A stretch of DNA of 64,000 nucleotides from assembly GCF_023264895.1 (NCBI RefSeq), contig NZ_JAHFUY010000020.1:1-64000 (forward strand). The letters run 5' to 3'. The stretch's first letter is position 1. Each line of letters starts with the position of its first letter. Of the stretch, positions 9,308-18,941 are shown in pieces. This DNA is from Herbiconiux sp. Its GTDB lineage: Bacteria > Actinomycetota > Actinomycetes > Actinomycetales > Microbacteriaceae. A model generated the notes under the pieces. It was not told where the DNA came from. It was given only the letters and a program-made list of their open reading frames with translations, and ran no database searches. A program made the translations under genes and the position numbers.

Positions 9308-10101
9308 AGCAGGGCGGTGAGCACTCCGCCGTCGGCGCGGAGGGCGGCGCCGTTCGTGGCGGAGGAGAGGGGGCTCGCGAGGTAGACGGCGAGGTTCGCG
9401 ATCTCGTCGGGCTCGAGGAAGCGCTCCACGAGCGAGGTGGTGTTGGCGCCGATGATGGCCGCCTTGAGGGCATCCGGAGCGAGCTGCTGCGACGCGGCGA
9501 GCTGATCGACCGTGCGGGCCACGCCGTCGGAGTAGGTCGGTCCGCCGAGGATGGTGTTGACGGTGACTCCCGTGCCGCGGGTGAGCTTCGCGAGGCCGTT
9601 GCCGAGCGCGAGCATGCCGGCCTTCGAGACGCCGTAGTGGATCATGTCGGCGGGCACGTTCACACCCGACTCGCTCGCCACGAAGAGAATGCGGCCCCAG
9701 CCCGCGGCGAGCATGTCCGGCAGCAGGGCGCGCGAGAGCCGCACGCCGCTCATGACGTTCACGTCGAAGTAGCGCGCCCACTCGGCATCCGGGATCTGCT
9801 CGAACGCCTCGATGCCGAACAGCCCCACGTTGTTGACGAGGATGTCGATGTGCTTCGCGCCGAGCCGCTCGATCAGCCGGGCGACCTCGGCGGGCTTCCC
9901 GAAGTCGGCCACGATGCCCGACACGTCGGCGCCGGGCACGGCGGACGCCAGGGCGGCCACCGAGCGCTCCACCCGCTCCTCATGTCGGCCGTTGATGACC
10001 ACCGCAGCCCCTTCGCGGAGGAGCGAGCTGGCGATGGCGAAGCCGATCCCCTCCGTCGATCCGCTGATGAACGCCTTCTTCGTCGACAGTCCTGTCTCCA
10101 C
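9304..10101 (-). CDS. SDR family NAD(P)-dependent oxidoreductase
   Basis: GSTEGIGFAIA, NNVGLFG, YGVSK. Confidence 0.92.
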   Translation of the reverse strand: METGLSTKKAFISGSTEGIGFAIASSLLREGAAVVINGRHEERVERSVAALASAVPGADVSGIVADFGKPAEVARLIERLGAKHIDILVNNVGLFGIEAFEQIPDAEWARYFDVNVMSGVRLSRALLPDMLAAGWGRILFVASESGVNVPADMIHYGVSKAGMLALGNGLAKLTRGTGVTVNTILGGPTYSDGVARTVDQLAASQQLAPDALKAAIIGANTTSLVERFLEPDEIANLAVYLASPLSSATNGAALRADGGVLTALL

Positions 10102-10148
10102 TGTGCTCCCTGTTTGCTTGCTCGGTAAAGTGATGTGCTCCCACCATA

Positions 10149-10164
10149 ACTTGCTCAATCAAGT
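10149..10164. promoter_or_regulatory. Candidate MarR operator in SDR/MarR divergent intergenic region
   Basis: Inverted repeat ACTTG-CTCAAT-CAAGT; related sequence CTTGCTCGGTAAAG just upstream. Confidence 0.5.
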
Positions 10165-10206
10165 AAATCTGTTGATCAGGGGCACGGCAGCCCGTAGCCT
10201 GGACCC

Positions 10207-10713
10207 ATGACCCAGCCCGCCACGACGGCATCGCTCACCGGCGATGAACTCGAGACCTGGGCAGGCCTCGCCACCGTGCTCGAGTGGCTGCCGGCCGCGC
10301 TCGACGCGCCCCTGGAGCGCGACTTCGGCCTCACCCACTTCGAGTACGGCATCCTGTACGCCCTGGCGAACGCCCCGGATCACGCGCTCCGCATGACCGT
10401 GCTGGCCGGCTACGCCAACAGTTCGCTGTCACGCCTGTCCCGTGCGGCGACCCGGCTGGAGGCCCGGGCCCTCCTCGAGCGGTCGCGTGACCCCGACGAC
10501 GGCCGCTCCACCCGCGCCGCCCTCACGGCCGCGGGCCTCGAGGCCTACGCGGCGGCGACGCCCGGCCATGTCGCGACCGTCACCCGCCTCGTGCTCGATC
10601 CCCTCACCGCCGCGCAGAAGCGTCAGCTGCGCGAGATCACCCGCCGGCTGCAGGGGGCGATCCGCACCGACGGCGCCTGGCAGCCGCCCCCGTCGCCGGT
10701 GCGCGAGGCCTAG
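10207..10713 (+). CDS. MarR family transcriptional regulator
   Basis: wHTH: MTVLAGYANSSLSRLSRAATRLEARALLERSRDPDDGRSTRAALTAAG. Confidence 0.9.
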   Translation: MTQPATTASLTGDELETWAGLATVLEWLPAALDAPLERDFGLTHFEYGILYALANAPDHALRMTVLAGYANSSLSRLSRAATRLEARALLERSRDPDDGRSTRAALTAAGLEAYAAATPGHVATVTRLVLDPLTAAQKRQLREITRRLQGAIRTDGAWQPPPSPVREA

Positions 10714-10722
10714 AGTGGCCGC

Positions 10723-11049
10723 ATGAGCACACCGGGGGAGCAGCAGGGTGCAGGGGTGGGCGTCCTCGTGGTGCGGGTCATCGCCGGCGTCGTCGCCGCG
10801 GGCACCGGTCTGGTGTTCCTCCTCACCGCCTGGGTGGCCGTCAGCAGCCGCTTCGGCCTCGGCTCCGAGGATCCGCACGGCTACGGCCTGCTCTTCGGCG
10901 CAGCGGCGGCCGTGGTGGCGGGCTTCCTCACGGCCGTGGTGCTGCCGCTGGCCTTCCCGCGCCGCTCCTGGAGCCGCGGCTACTCCATCACCCTCTTCAC
11001 TTTCGCCGCGGTCGCCGTCCTCCTCGTGGCGGCGGTCCTCACGGCCTGA
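10723..11049 (+). CDS. Hypothetical small membrane protein
   Basis: Three TM segments. Confidence 0.65.
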   Translation: MSTPGEQQGAGVGVLVVRVIAGVVAAGTGLVFLLTAWVAVSSRFGLGSEDPHGYGLLFGAAAAVVAGFLTAVVLPLAFPRRSWSRGYSITLFTFAAVAVLLVAAVLTA

Positions 11050-11058
11050 GACGTCGGC

Positions 11059-11589
11059 TCAGATCTTCAGCGCCTTCCATTTCGGCAGTCCCTCGTCGAT
11101 CTGCGCGGGAGGATTCCGCATGGGCCGGATCGATGAGTGGATGTAGACCACCGCCACGACCGCGTAGCTGATACCGCTGACGACGTTGGTGACCACGTGT
11201 TCGTTCGGCTGCAGGACGAGCACCATCGCTGCGAATCCCACGAAAATCACGCCCACCGTCCCGATCACGAATCCCGCCGTGGGCCGTGCCGTCATCCGCC
11301 ACCACACCCGCGGGGGCTCGATCGCCTCCCCGGCGCCGCGGAAGCTCCGTGCTCCCAGCAGCACGAACGCGAAGAACAACAGAAGGCTCAGGATCTCGGA
11401 GACCGGCTGCACGACGTGGAGTGCAGCGATCAGCTGGTTGACGGAGCCGATGACCACCGATCCGGCGATCACGTACAGCACCTTCCACCCGGTCTTCCGG
11501 ATGCGCACGCTACCGCTCCGGATGCCGGCCGCGGCCAGCGCGGCGCTCGCGGGAGCACCTGTCTTCGGCAGGGGAGTGGGCGCAGCCAT
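11059..11589 (-). CDS. Hypothetical membrane protein
   Basis: Four TM segments; start trimmed to MAAPTPLPKTG. Confidence 0.65.
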   Translation of the reverse strand: MAAPTPLPKTGAPASAALAAAGIRSGSVRIRKTGWKVLYVIAGSVVIGSVNQLIAALHVVQPVSEILSLLLFFAFVLLGARSFRGAGEAIEPPRVWWRMTARPTAGFVIGTVGVIFVGFAAMVLVLQPNEHVVTNVVSGISYAVVAVVYIHSSIRPMRNPPAQIDEGLPKWKALKI

Positions 11590-11652
11590 ACCCGGGACGA
11601 TACCGGTTCGGCGAGCGGGAATGCGGATCGGGCGGCGGGCGTTGCAGAGGCC

Positions 11653-12690
11653 GTGACCGCTACGAATCGCAAGAGCATCGGCTTCCTCTCCTTCGGGCAC
11701 TGGACGCCGTCGCCGCAGTCGAAGACCCGAAGCGCCGGAGAGAACCTCGTGCAGTCGATCGACCTCGCTGTCGCGGCGGAGGAGCTGGGGGCCGACGGCG
11801 CCTACTTCCGCGTGCACCACTTCGCCCGCCAGCTCGGGTCTCCGTTCCCGCTGCTCGCGGCGGTCGGCGCCCGCACGAAGACGATCGAGATCGGCACGGG
11901 CGTGATCGACATGCGCTACGAGAACCCGCTCTACATGGCGGAGGACGCGGGCGCCGCCGACCTCATCTCGGGCGGCAGGCTGCAGCTCGGCATCAGCCGG
12001 GGATCACCCGAGCAGGTCATCGAGGGCTGGCGCTACTTCGGCTACCGTCCGGAAGAGGGCCAGGACGACGCCGATCTGGCTCGAGAGCACACCAAGGTGC
12101 TGCTCGAGGTGCTGAAGGGCGAGGGCTTCGCCGAGCCCAACCCGCGCCCGATGTTCCCGAACCCGCCGGGCCTTCTCCGCATCGAGCCGTACTCCGAGGG
12201 GCTGCGCGAGCGGATCTGGTGGGGTGCGGCCTCGAACGCCACCGCACGCTGGGCCGCGGAGCTCGGCATGAACCTGCAGTCGTCGACCCTCAAGGCCGAC
12301 GAGACGGGCGAGCCGTTCCACGTGCAGCAGGCGGCGCAGATCCGTGAGTTCCGCGATGCCTGGGCGGAGGCCGGCCACGCGCACACGCCACGGGTCTCGG
12401 TGAGCCGCAGCATCTTCGCCATCACGAACGACCTCGACCGCGCCTACTTCGGTGGCGAGGGCGAGAGCCGCGACCAGATCGGCAACATCGACGCGAGCAT
12501 GCGCGCCATCTTCGGCCGCAGCTACGCCGCCGAGCCCGAGCGCCTGGTGAAGCAGCTGGCCGAGGACGAGGCGATCGCCGAGGCCGACACCCTCCTCCTC
12601 ACGGTCCCCAACCAGCTCGGCGTCGACTACAACGCCCACGTCATCGAGTCGATCCTCACCGAGGTGGCCCCGGCCCTCGGCTGGCGCTAG
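11653..12690 (+). CDS. LLM class flavin-dependent oxidoreductase
   Basis: Luciferase-like fold: IEIGTGVIDMRYENPLYMAEDAGAADLISGGRLQLGISRGS. Confidence 0.9.
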   Translation: MTATNRKSIGFLSFGHWTPSPQSKTRSAGENLVQSIDLAVAAEELGADGAYFRVHHFARQLGSPFPLLAAVGARTKTIEIGTGVIDMRYENPLYMAEDAGAADLISGGRLQLGISRGSPEQVIEGWRYFGYRPEEGQDDADLAREHTKVLLEVLKGEGFAEPNPRPMFPNPPGLLRIEPYSEGLRERIWWGAASNATARWAAELGMNLQSSTLKADETGEPFHVQQAAQIREFRDAWAEAGHAHTPRVSVSRSIFAITNDLDRAYFGGEGESRDQIGNIDASMRAIFGRSYAAEPERLVKQLAEDEAIAEADTLLLTVPNQLGVDYNAHVIESILTEVAPALGWR

Positions 12691-14330
12691 GAGGCCGCCG
12701 ACGCGCTGTCTCTGCCGAGTTCCCCTCCGGTCGCGACGGTCGTCGGCACGGTGCCCGGGAGGTAATTCGGCAATCTGCTCGCCGGGACGATGGCCAGTGC
12801 GCTCAGACCCGCGAGCACGATGAGACCGATGCGGAGCGCGCGGAGCCTCGCCTCCTCGTTGATGGCGATGGCCACGTCGACCTGTTCGGGCGTGGCATCC
12901 GTGTCGTCGAGGACGTCTCGCAGTCTGTCGTTGCTCACGAAGTTCACGCTGTCGAGGTCGACCTGTGCCACGACGGCGGGCGGGAGTTCGACGTCGGCCG
13001 CGATCGCCGTCGCCACGCTCCCGCTGAGGATCCCCACGAGCAGCGCGCCGGCGACGGCCGTGCCCACCGCTGATGCGAGGTTCTGGGTCGTGCCCCGCAC
13101 CGATCCGACGTCTCCGGCGAGTTCTTTGGGGGAGGCGGTCACGAGCACGTTGAAGACGAGGGTCACGAGGGCGCCTTGCCCCACGCCGAAGACGACGAGG
13201 CCGAGGATCGTCGGCAGCGTCTCCCAGTTGTTCGTCACCACGAACGACAGCCAGATCAGCGCGACGGTCGTCAGCACGAAGCCGAACATGCCGATCGTGC
13301 GCGACGTGAAGCGGCCGTAGAAGCGCACCACGAGGGTGGCGGTGACGAAGACCGTGAGGTTGAACGGGAGCATCGCGATCGACGTGTCGAATGCCGTGCG
13401 CCCCTGCACGATCTGGATGTAGAGAGGCACCGTGAAGTTCAGCGCCGCCTCCATGAGCACCACGATGAACATCGCGTACACCGCGGCGCGCTCCCGGGAC
13501 GACCCGAACACCGAGAGACTCACGAGCGGCACCTCGCCGGCCTTCGTCCGCCGTCGCGTCCAGACGAAGAACAGCTGCACGCACACGATGCCGAGCACGA
13601 TGAGCGCCGGAGCCGGGGACAGCCCGGCGATGTCGAACGGTGCGCTCGGCTCTGCCCGGAGGAGTCCCCAACTGTTGAGGTTGTTGACCCCGAGCGTCAG
13701 CATCACGACCCCGGCGCCGATGATGACCGCCGCCACGACGTCGATACGAACAGCCCGATTCCCCTTCTCCGACCGCAGCCGGAAGCTCAGCACGAAGACG
13801 GCCACCGCGAGCACGAGCACGACGATGAACACCTGCCGCCAGCCCACGAGGGTGGCCAGGGTGCCGCCGATGAGGAAGGCGCTCACTCCGGCGAGGGCTC
13901 GAGCGGAGCCGAGCGATCCGATGGCCGTCGCCTGCTGCGCGCCGCTGTAGTTCTCGGCGATCAGTGCCACGAGGGATGGCACGATGATCGCGGCGGAGGC
14001 ACCGGCGAGCGCTTGCGCCACGATGACCCACTCGACTGAGGGCGCGAAGATCATCGTGACCGCCGACAGCCCGAAGACCACCACGACCACGCGGAAGACG
14101 ATCACCCAGCCCACCCGCTGTCCGATCTTGGCGCCGACCATGACCAGGGCGGCGACGACGAGGCCGTAGGTCACGATCGCGGTGCTCACATCGGTCGGCG
14201 GCACTCCGAAGTCGTCCACCATTCCGCCGAGCGAGACGGGCAGTGCGGAGACGTTGAACGACATCAGGATCTGGGCCAGGAAGAGTCCAGCCATGGGCAC
14301 CCAGGATGCGCGCTCGGTGGTGTCGGTCAT
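12687..14330 (-). CDS. MFS transporter (multi-TM drug/metabolite type)
   Basis: About 14 TM segments; ATGA overlap with upstream glutaminase. Confidence 0.85.
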   Translation of the reverse strand: MTDTTERASWVPMAGLFLAQILMSFNVSALPVSLGGMVDDFGVPPTDVSTAIVTYGLVVAALVMVGAKIGQRVGWVIVFRVVVVVFGLSAVTMIFAPSVEWVIVAQALAGASAAIIVPSLVALIAENYSGAQQATAIGSLGSARALAGVSAFLIGGTLATLVGWRQVFIVVLVLAVAVFVLSFRLRSEKGNRAVRIDVVAAVIIGAGVVMLTLGVNNLNSWGLLRAEPSAPFDIAGLSPAPALIVLGIVCVQLFFVWTRRRTKAGEVPLVSLSVFGSSRERAAVYAMFIVVLMEAALNFTVPLYIQIVQGRTAFDTSIAMLPFNLTVFVTATLVVRFYGRFTSRTIGMFGFVLTTVALIWLSFVVTNNWETLPTILGLVVFGVGQGALVTLVFNVLVTASPKELAGDVGSVRGTTQNLASAVGTAVAGALLVGILSGSVATAIAADVELPPAVVAQVDLDSVNFVSNDRLRDVLDDTDATPEQVDVAIAINEEARLRALRIGLIVLAGLSALAIVPASRLPNYLPGTVPTTVATGGELGRDSASAAS

Positions 14331-15361
14331 GATCCGCTCCTCTCCGCGGTCGTGGCGCTGATGCGTGTGCTCTGCCTCGCCGCGGACGCGAAGATGTTGA
14401 GGCCGAGCGCTCTCGAGAGGTAGGCGGTGGCGATCTGGCCGCGCACGCTGTTGCCCGCGGCGTCCAGCCGCGGGGCGTACGCTCCGACCCCGGCCTTGCC
14501 GGGAGCCACCGTCACGAGGCCTCCGGCCACCCCGGACTTGCCGGGAAGACCGATCTCGAACAGCCACTCGCCCGAGCTCTCGTAGAGCCCGTTGGAGGCG
14601 AGCACCGCGAGCGTGTCGCGGCACGTCTCGGCCGACACCACCTGATCGCCCGTGATCGGGTTCACGCCGCCATCTGCGAGGGTCGCACCCATCACGGCGA
14701 GGTCTCGAGCGTCGACGGCGAGAGCGCACTGCCGGGTGTAGACGTCGACCACGTCGGCGGGGTCCCGCTCGATGCGGCCGTAGCTCTCGAGCAGCTGAGC
14801 GATCGCGCGGTTGCGGTGGTTCGTGCCGCTCTCCGAACGGTAGACCTCGTCGTCGATCTCGAGGTCACGGCCGGCGAACCTCGACAGCCCGTTCCGCACT
14901 GCACTCCACTGGTCTGCGGAGGATCGCCCCGGCATCAGCGCAGTGGTGGCGATCGCACCTGCGTTTACCATCGGGTTCATCGGATGCCCGTCGTTGAGCT
15001 CGATGGCGACGACGGAGTTGAAGGCGAGCCCCGTGTTGTTGACGCCGACGACGTCGAGCACGCGTTGGTGCCCCAGCTGCTCGACCACGAGTGCATAGAC
15101 GAACGCCTTCGAGATCGATTGGATCGAGAAGCGGATGCGCGTGTCGCCGTGTTCGTGCACGACTCCGTCGACGTCCACCACGCAGAGGCCGAACGCCTCG
15201 GGATCGGCCGCAGCGAGGATCGGGATGTAATCGGCTACGGCACCCTCACGATGCCGTCCGGCGTGCTCGTACGCGAGCTGGAGGAGCTCGTCCACAGTCG
15301 TTCCGGGAGGCAGAGGCCCCGTTCCGACTCGCTGTTCCACATCGTGCACATCGATATCCAT
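14327..15361 (-). CDS. glsA: Glutaminase
   Basis: FSIQSISKAF, NPMVNAGAI, GLPGKSGVAGG. Confidence 0.93.
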   Translation of the reverse strand: MDIDVHDVEQRVGTGPLPPGTTVDELLQLAYEHAGRHREGAVADYIPILAAADPEAFGLCVVDVDGVVHEHGDTRIRFSIQSISKAFVYALVVEQLGHQRVLDVVGVNNTGLAFNSVVAIELNDGHPMNPMVNAGAIATTALMPGRSSADQWSAVRNGLSRFAGRDLEIDDEVYRSESGTNHRNRAIAQLLESYGRIERDPADVVDVYTRQCALAVDARDLAVMGATLADGGVNPITGDQVVSAETCRDTLAVLASNGLYESSGEWLFEIGLPGKSGVAGGLVTVAPGKAGVGAYAPRLDAAGNSVRGQIATAYLSRALGLNIFASAARQSTRISATTAERSGS

Positions 15362-15531
15362 GAAACACGTCCCCTCGACACGTCCTAGCTCACAGTAGGA
15401 GTTCCCGGTGATCCGGCGCGAGTGCTGTTTCGTCGGATCCGCTGCTGGGCATCCGGTGTGCATCGGTTCGCAGCGCGTCGATCGACGAAAGGGTGGATGG
15501 ACGGAACATCGATCGTGGGAGGACGACTGAC

Positions 15532-15738
15532 ATGGAACCGATCTGGATCATCCTGCTGGTGGTCGCCGCCATCATCGTCGGGATCGGCGTGGCGCTCGCG
15601 GTGCGCCACCGCCGGAGCGGCGACTACAACCCGCACCTCGACCCGCGCGACAACCCCAACCGGCCCGAGCACGGTCGCACCGCGGAGGCCATCCGTCACG
15701 TGGACCGCACCGGCTTCGGAGCCGGCGGCAGCTTCTGA
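15532..15738 (+). CDS. Small single-TM hypothetical protein
   Basis: MEPIWIILLVVAAIIVGIGVALAVRHRR + polar tail; RBS GGGAGG. Confidence 0.65.
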   Translation: MEPIWIILLVVAAIIVGIGVALAVRHRRSGDYNPHLDPRDNPNRPEHGRTAEAIRHVDRTGFGAGGSF

Positions 15739-15791
15739 CTCGAGGCGCTACTCCTGACCCGAGGCGCTACTCCTGACCCGAGGCGCTACGC
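15735..15791. repeat. Tandem repeat, 3 x 19 bp (CTGACYCGAGGCGCTACKC)
   Basis: Copies at 15735-15753, 15754-15772, 15773-15791; contains the TGA of the + gene and TAG of the - gene. Confidence 0.92.
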
Positions 15792-16274
15792 GGCCGAGTG
15801 GGCGACGTGCGCCAGCACCACCGGATCCTCGCACCCCCGAGCGAACCCCCGGATGCGCCGATCGATGTCGCGCTGCAGGATCACGGCCCCGATCCGCTCG
15901 GCCAGCGGCGCCAGCCACCGCGGCTTGCAGGAGAAGTTGTAGCGCCACACCGCGAGGGTGCTCCCCGGATCGCCCTCCACGGGCGTGAACCGCCACCCGC
16001 CGCCGAGCCGCTCGAAGAACCACGACCCCTTCGTCATCTTCATCCCCACGTTCGACGGCGGCCGGTACGAGACGTACTCGCTCACCATCCGCAGCCCGAA
16101 GCGCTGCACCGTGAAGGTCCGCACGCCCTTCGCGGGCGAGGTCGCCCCGTCCATCAGGTGCTGTCGCCGGATGAACGGATCCCACCGCAGCCGCACCGAG
16201 CCCGTCGTCTGCGACACCGCGAACGCCACTTCGGCGCTCACCGGCACGACGCACCGCGACTCGACGACGGGCAT
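15786..16274 (-). CDS. SRPBCC (START/polyketide cyclase-like) family protein
   Basis: ESRCVVPVSAEVAFAVSQTTGSVRLRWDPFIRRQHLMDGATSPAKGVRTFT. Confidence 0.75.
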   Translation of the reverse strand: MPVVESRCVVPVSAEVAFAVSQTTGSVRLRWDPFIRRQHLMDGATSPAKGVRTFTVQRFGLRMVSEYVSYRPPSNVGMKMTKGSWFFERLGGGWRFTPVEGDPGSTLAVWRYNFSCKPRWLAPLAERIGAVILQRDIDRRIRGFARGCEDPVVLAHVAHSAA

Positions 16275-16903
16275 CAGTGGCCCCGGGCGATCCACTCCTC
16301 GAGGTGCGGCGCCTCCGCTCCGATCGTGGTCGAGTCGCCATGACCCGTGCGCACGACCGTCTCGGCCGGGAGGGTGAGCAGCTTCGCCGAGATGGACTCG
16401 ACGATGGTGGGGAAGTCGCTGAACGATCGGCCGGTCGCCCCGGGCCCGCCCTGGAAGAGCGTGTCGCCCGTGAACACCGTCTGCAGGGCCGGCGCGGAGA
16501 AGCACACGGCTCCGGGGGAGTGACCGGGAGTGTGCAGCACCTCGAGCGCGATCCCGGCGACCTCGATGACCTGGCCGTCGACGAGGGCGTCGCTCGGCGA
16601 GGTCGCCGGATGGATCGCGTCCCAGAGCATCCGGTCGCCCTCGTTCAGCAGCACGGGCGCGCCCGTCGCCTCCTGCAGCTCCACCGCCGCGTCGATGTGG
16701 TCGTCGTGCGCGTGGGTGAGGAGGATCGCCCGCACGGCGCGGTCGCCGACCGCGGCCAGGATCGCCGGGGCGTCGTGGGCCGCGTCGATCACGACGCACT
16801 CGGAGTCGTCGCCGACGATCCAGACGTTGTTGTCGACGTCCCACGTGCCGCCGTCGAGGCTGAAGGTGCCGCTCGTGACGACGTGGTCGATGCGGGCGGC
16901 CAT
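16274..16903 (-). CDS. MBL-fold metallo-hydrolase
   Basis: THAHDDHID, HTPGHSPGAVCF, GDTLF. Confidence 0.93.
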   Translation of the reverse strand: MAARIDHVVTSGTFSLDGGTWDVDNNVWIVGDDSECVVIDAAHDAPAILAAVGDRAVRAILLTHAHDDHIDAAVELQEATGAPVLLNEGDRMLWDAIHPATSPSDALVDGQVIEVAGIALEVLHTPGHSPGAVCFSAPALQTVFTGDTLFQGGPGATGRSFSDFPTIVESISAKLLTLPAETVVRTGHGDSTTIGAEAPHLEEWIARGH

Positions 16904-17997
16904 CAGAGCACCACCACCGAGCGCAGCACGTCGCCGCTCGCCATGCTGTCGAACGCCTTCTCGATGTCCCGGATGCCGATCCGCTCGGTCACGAACTCAT
17001 CCAGCGGCAGCCGGCCCTGCAGGAACAGGTCGGTGAGCATGGGGAAGTCGCGCTCGGGCAGGCAGTCGCCGTACCAGCTCGACTTGAGCGAGCCGCCCCG
17101 GCCGAAGACGTCGAGGAGCGGGATCGACAGCTGCATGTCGGGCGTCGGCACCCCGACGAGCACGACGGTGCCGGCGAGGTCGCGGGCGTAGAAGGCCTGC
17201 CGCCAGGTCTCGGGGCGGCCCACCGCGTCGATCACGACGTCGGCGCCGAAGCCGCCGGTGAGCTCCTGCACGGCCGCCACGACGCCGTCCTCGTCGAGCG
17301 CGCTCGAGTCGATCGCGTGCGTGGCCCCGAGCCGCCGTGCGGCGTCGAGCTTCTTCGGGTCGCGGTCGATGGCGATCACCGTGGTGGCGCCGGCGAGGGC
17401 TGAGCCGACGATCGCGGCGGTGCCGACCCCGCCGCAGCCGATCACGGCGACCGAGTCACCGCGGCCCACGCCGCCCGTGTTCATGGCGGCGCCGAGACCG
17501 GCCATGATGCCGCAGCCGAGGAGGCCCACGGCGGCGGCATCGGCGGCCGGATCGACCTTGGTGCACTGCTTGGCGTGCACGAGGGTCTTCTCGGCGAACG
17601 CGCCGATGCCGAGCGCGGGGCTCAGCTCGGTGCCGTCCTCGAGGGTCATCTTCTGGGTGGCGTTGAAGGTGTTGAAGCAGTACCAGGGCTCGGCGCGCAC
17701 GCACGCCCGGCACTCCCCGCAGACCGCTCGCCAGTTGAGCACCACGAAGTCGCCCACCTCGACGTTGGTGACGCCCTCGCCCACGGCGCTCACCCGGCCG
17801 GCGGCCTCGTGGCCGAGCAGGAAGGGGAAGTCGTCGCTGATCCCGCCCTCCCGGTAGTGGTAGTCGGTGTGGCAGACGCCGCAGGTCTCGATGTCGACGA
17901 CCGCCTCACCGGGCCCGGGGTCGGGGATGACGATCGTCGTGAGCTCGACGGGCGCCCCTTTCGCGCGGGCGATGACACCGGTGACGTTCGTGGGCAC
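16903..17997 (-). CDS. mscR: S-(hydroxymethyl)mycothiol dehydrogenase
   Basis: Zn-ADH with [29 protein letters not shown]; adjacent MBL hydrolase as at Rv2259-Rv2260. Confidence 0.88.
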   Translation of the reverse strand: MPTNVTGVIARAKGAPVELTTIVIPDPGPGEAVVDIETCGVCHTDYHYREGGISDDFPFLLGHEAAGRVSAVGEGVTNVEVGDFVVLNWRAVCGECRACVRAEPWYCFNTFNATQKMTLEDGTELSPALGIGAFAEKTLVHAKQCTKVDPAADAAAVGLLGCGIMAGLGAAMNTGGVGRGDSVAVIGCGGVGTAAIVGSALAGATTVIAIDRDPKKLDAARRLGATHAIDSSALDEDGVVAAVQELTGGFGADVVIDAVGRPETWRQAFYARDLAGTVVLVGVPTPDMQLSIPLLDVFGRGGSLKSSWYGDCLPERDFPMLTDLFLQGRLPLDEFVTERIGIRDIEKAFDSMASGDVLRSVVVL

Positions 17998-18118
17998 GGC
18001 AACTCCTTCGATAGCGAGGCTTCGGATCGACCTCACCCTACCCGGGGCCTGCGATCTCCGGATCAGACGGGACCTGGGTCCATTGCGCAGCGCCCACCCC
18101 GGCTGCGAGGGTGACGGC

Positions 18119-18925
18119 ATGACCGCCGCCGCAGCACCTCTTCTGCGGAGCCCCGCCTCGTGGATCGCCCTCGCCCTCGTCGCCGGCGGCCTGATCGTGG
18201 TGGTCCCGCGGCTGGCCTCGGTGCCGCCGGATGCGACGGTCGTCTCGATCGCGTGGGTCGCCGCGCTCCTCCAGGCGGTCGTCCTCACGGGTGTGGGCCT
18301 CCTGCTGCTGCCGAGGAAGCGCCTCTCGCGGTTCACGGTCCCGGCACCGGCCCTGCTCGGGGCCACCTTCTGCACGGGGGCGGGCATCCTCGTCAACGGC
18401 GCCGCCGATGAAGCGCGGCTCCAGGTGCTCCTCGTCGCGCCCTTCGGCGAGGAGTTCGCGAAGCTCATCGCCGTCGCCGTGCTCCTGTTCGCCTTCCGGC
18501 CCCGGTTGCGCGGGCCACTCGACGGCCTCGTCATGGGGTTCTTCGTGGGTGCCGGGTTCGCCGTGGTCGAGAACGTCCTCTACGTCTACCAGGCCCCGGG
18601 CCCGGCCGAAGCGTGGGTGAGCGCGATCAGCCGCACGATCACGAGCGCGGGGACGCACGGCATCTTCGCGGGCATCGCGGGTGCGGGCCTCGCTTACCTG
18701 ATCCTGTCGAGCGGATCGCGCGGCCGCCGCTGGGGCGTCGCCCTCGCAGCCCTGGGCGCGGCGCTGCTGCTGCACCTGCTCTGGGACGGGCTCTCCCTCT
18801 GGCTGCCGACCTTCGCGTACCTCGCCGCCGCGCTCGTGCTCTATGCGGCCGGGATCGTCGTCTTCATCCTGATCAGGCGGATGAGCGCGGGCTACGAACT
18901 GCGCACCGGGCACCGCGACGGCTAA
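18119..18925 (+). CDS. PrsW family intramembrane metalloprotease
   Basis: [27 protein letters not shown] in a multi-TM context. Confidence 0.88.
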   Translation: MTAAAAPLLRSPASWIALALVAGGLIVVVPRLASVPPDATVVSIAWVAALLQAVVLTGVGLLLLPRKRLSRFTVPAPALLGATFCTGAGILVNGAADEARLQVLLVAPFGEEFAKLIAVAVLLFAFRPRLRGPLDGLVMGFFVGAGFAVVENVLYVYQAPGPAEAWVSAISRTITSAGTHGIFAGIAGAGLAYLILSSGSRGRRWGVALAALGAALLLHLLWDGLSLWLPTFAYLAAALVLYAAGIVVFILIRRMSAGYELRTGHRDG

Positions 18926-18941
18926 CTGCCCGCGCCGTCGC

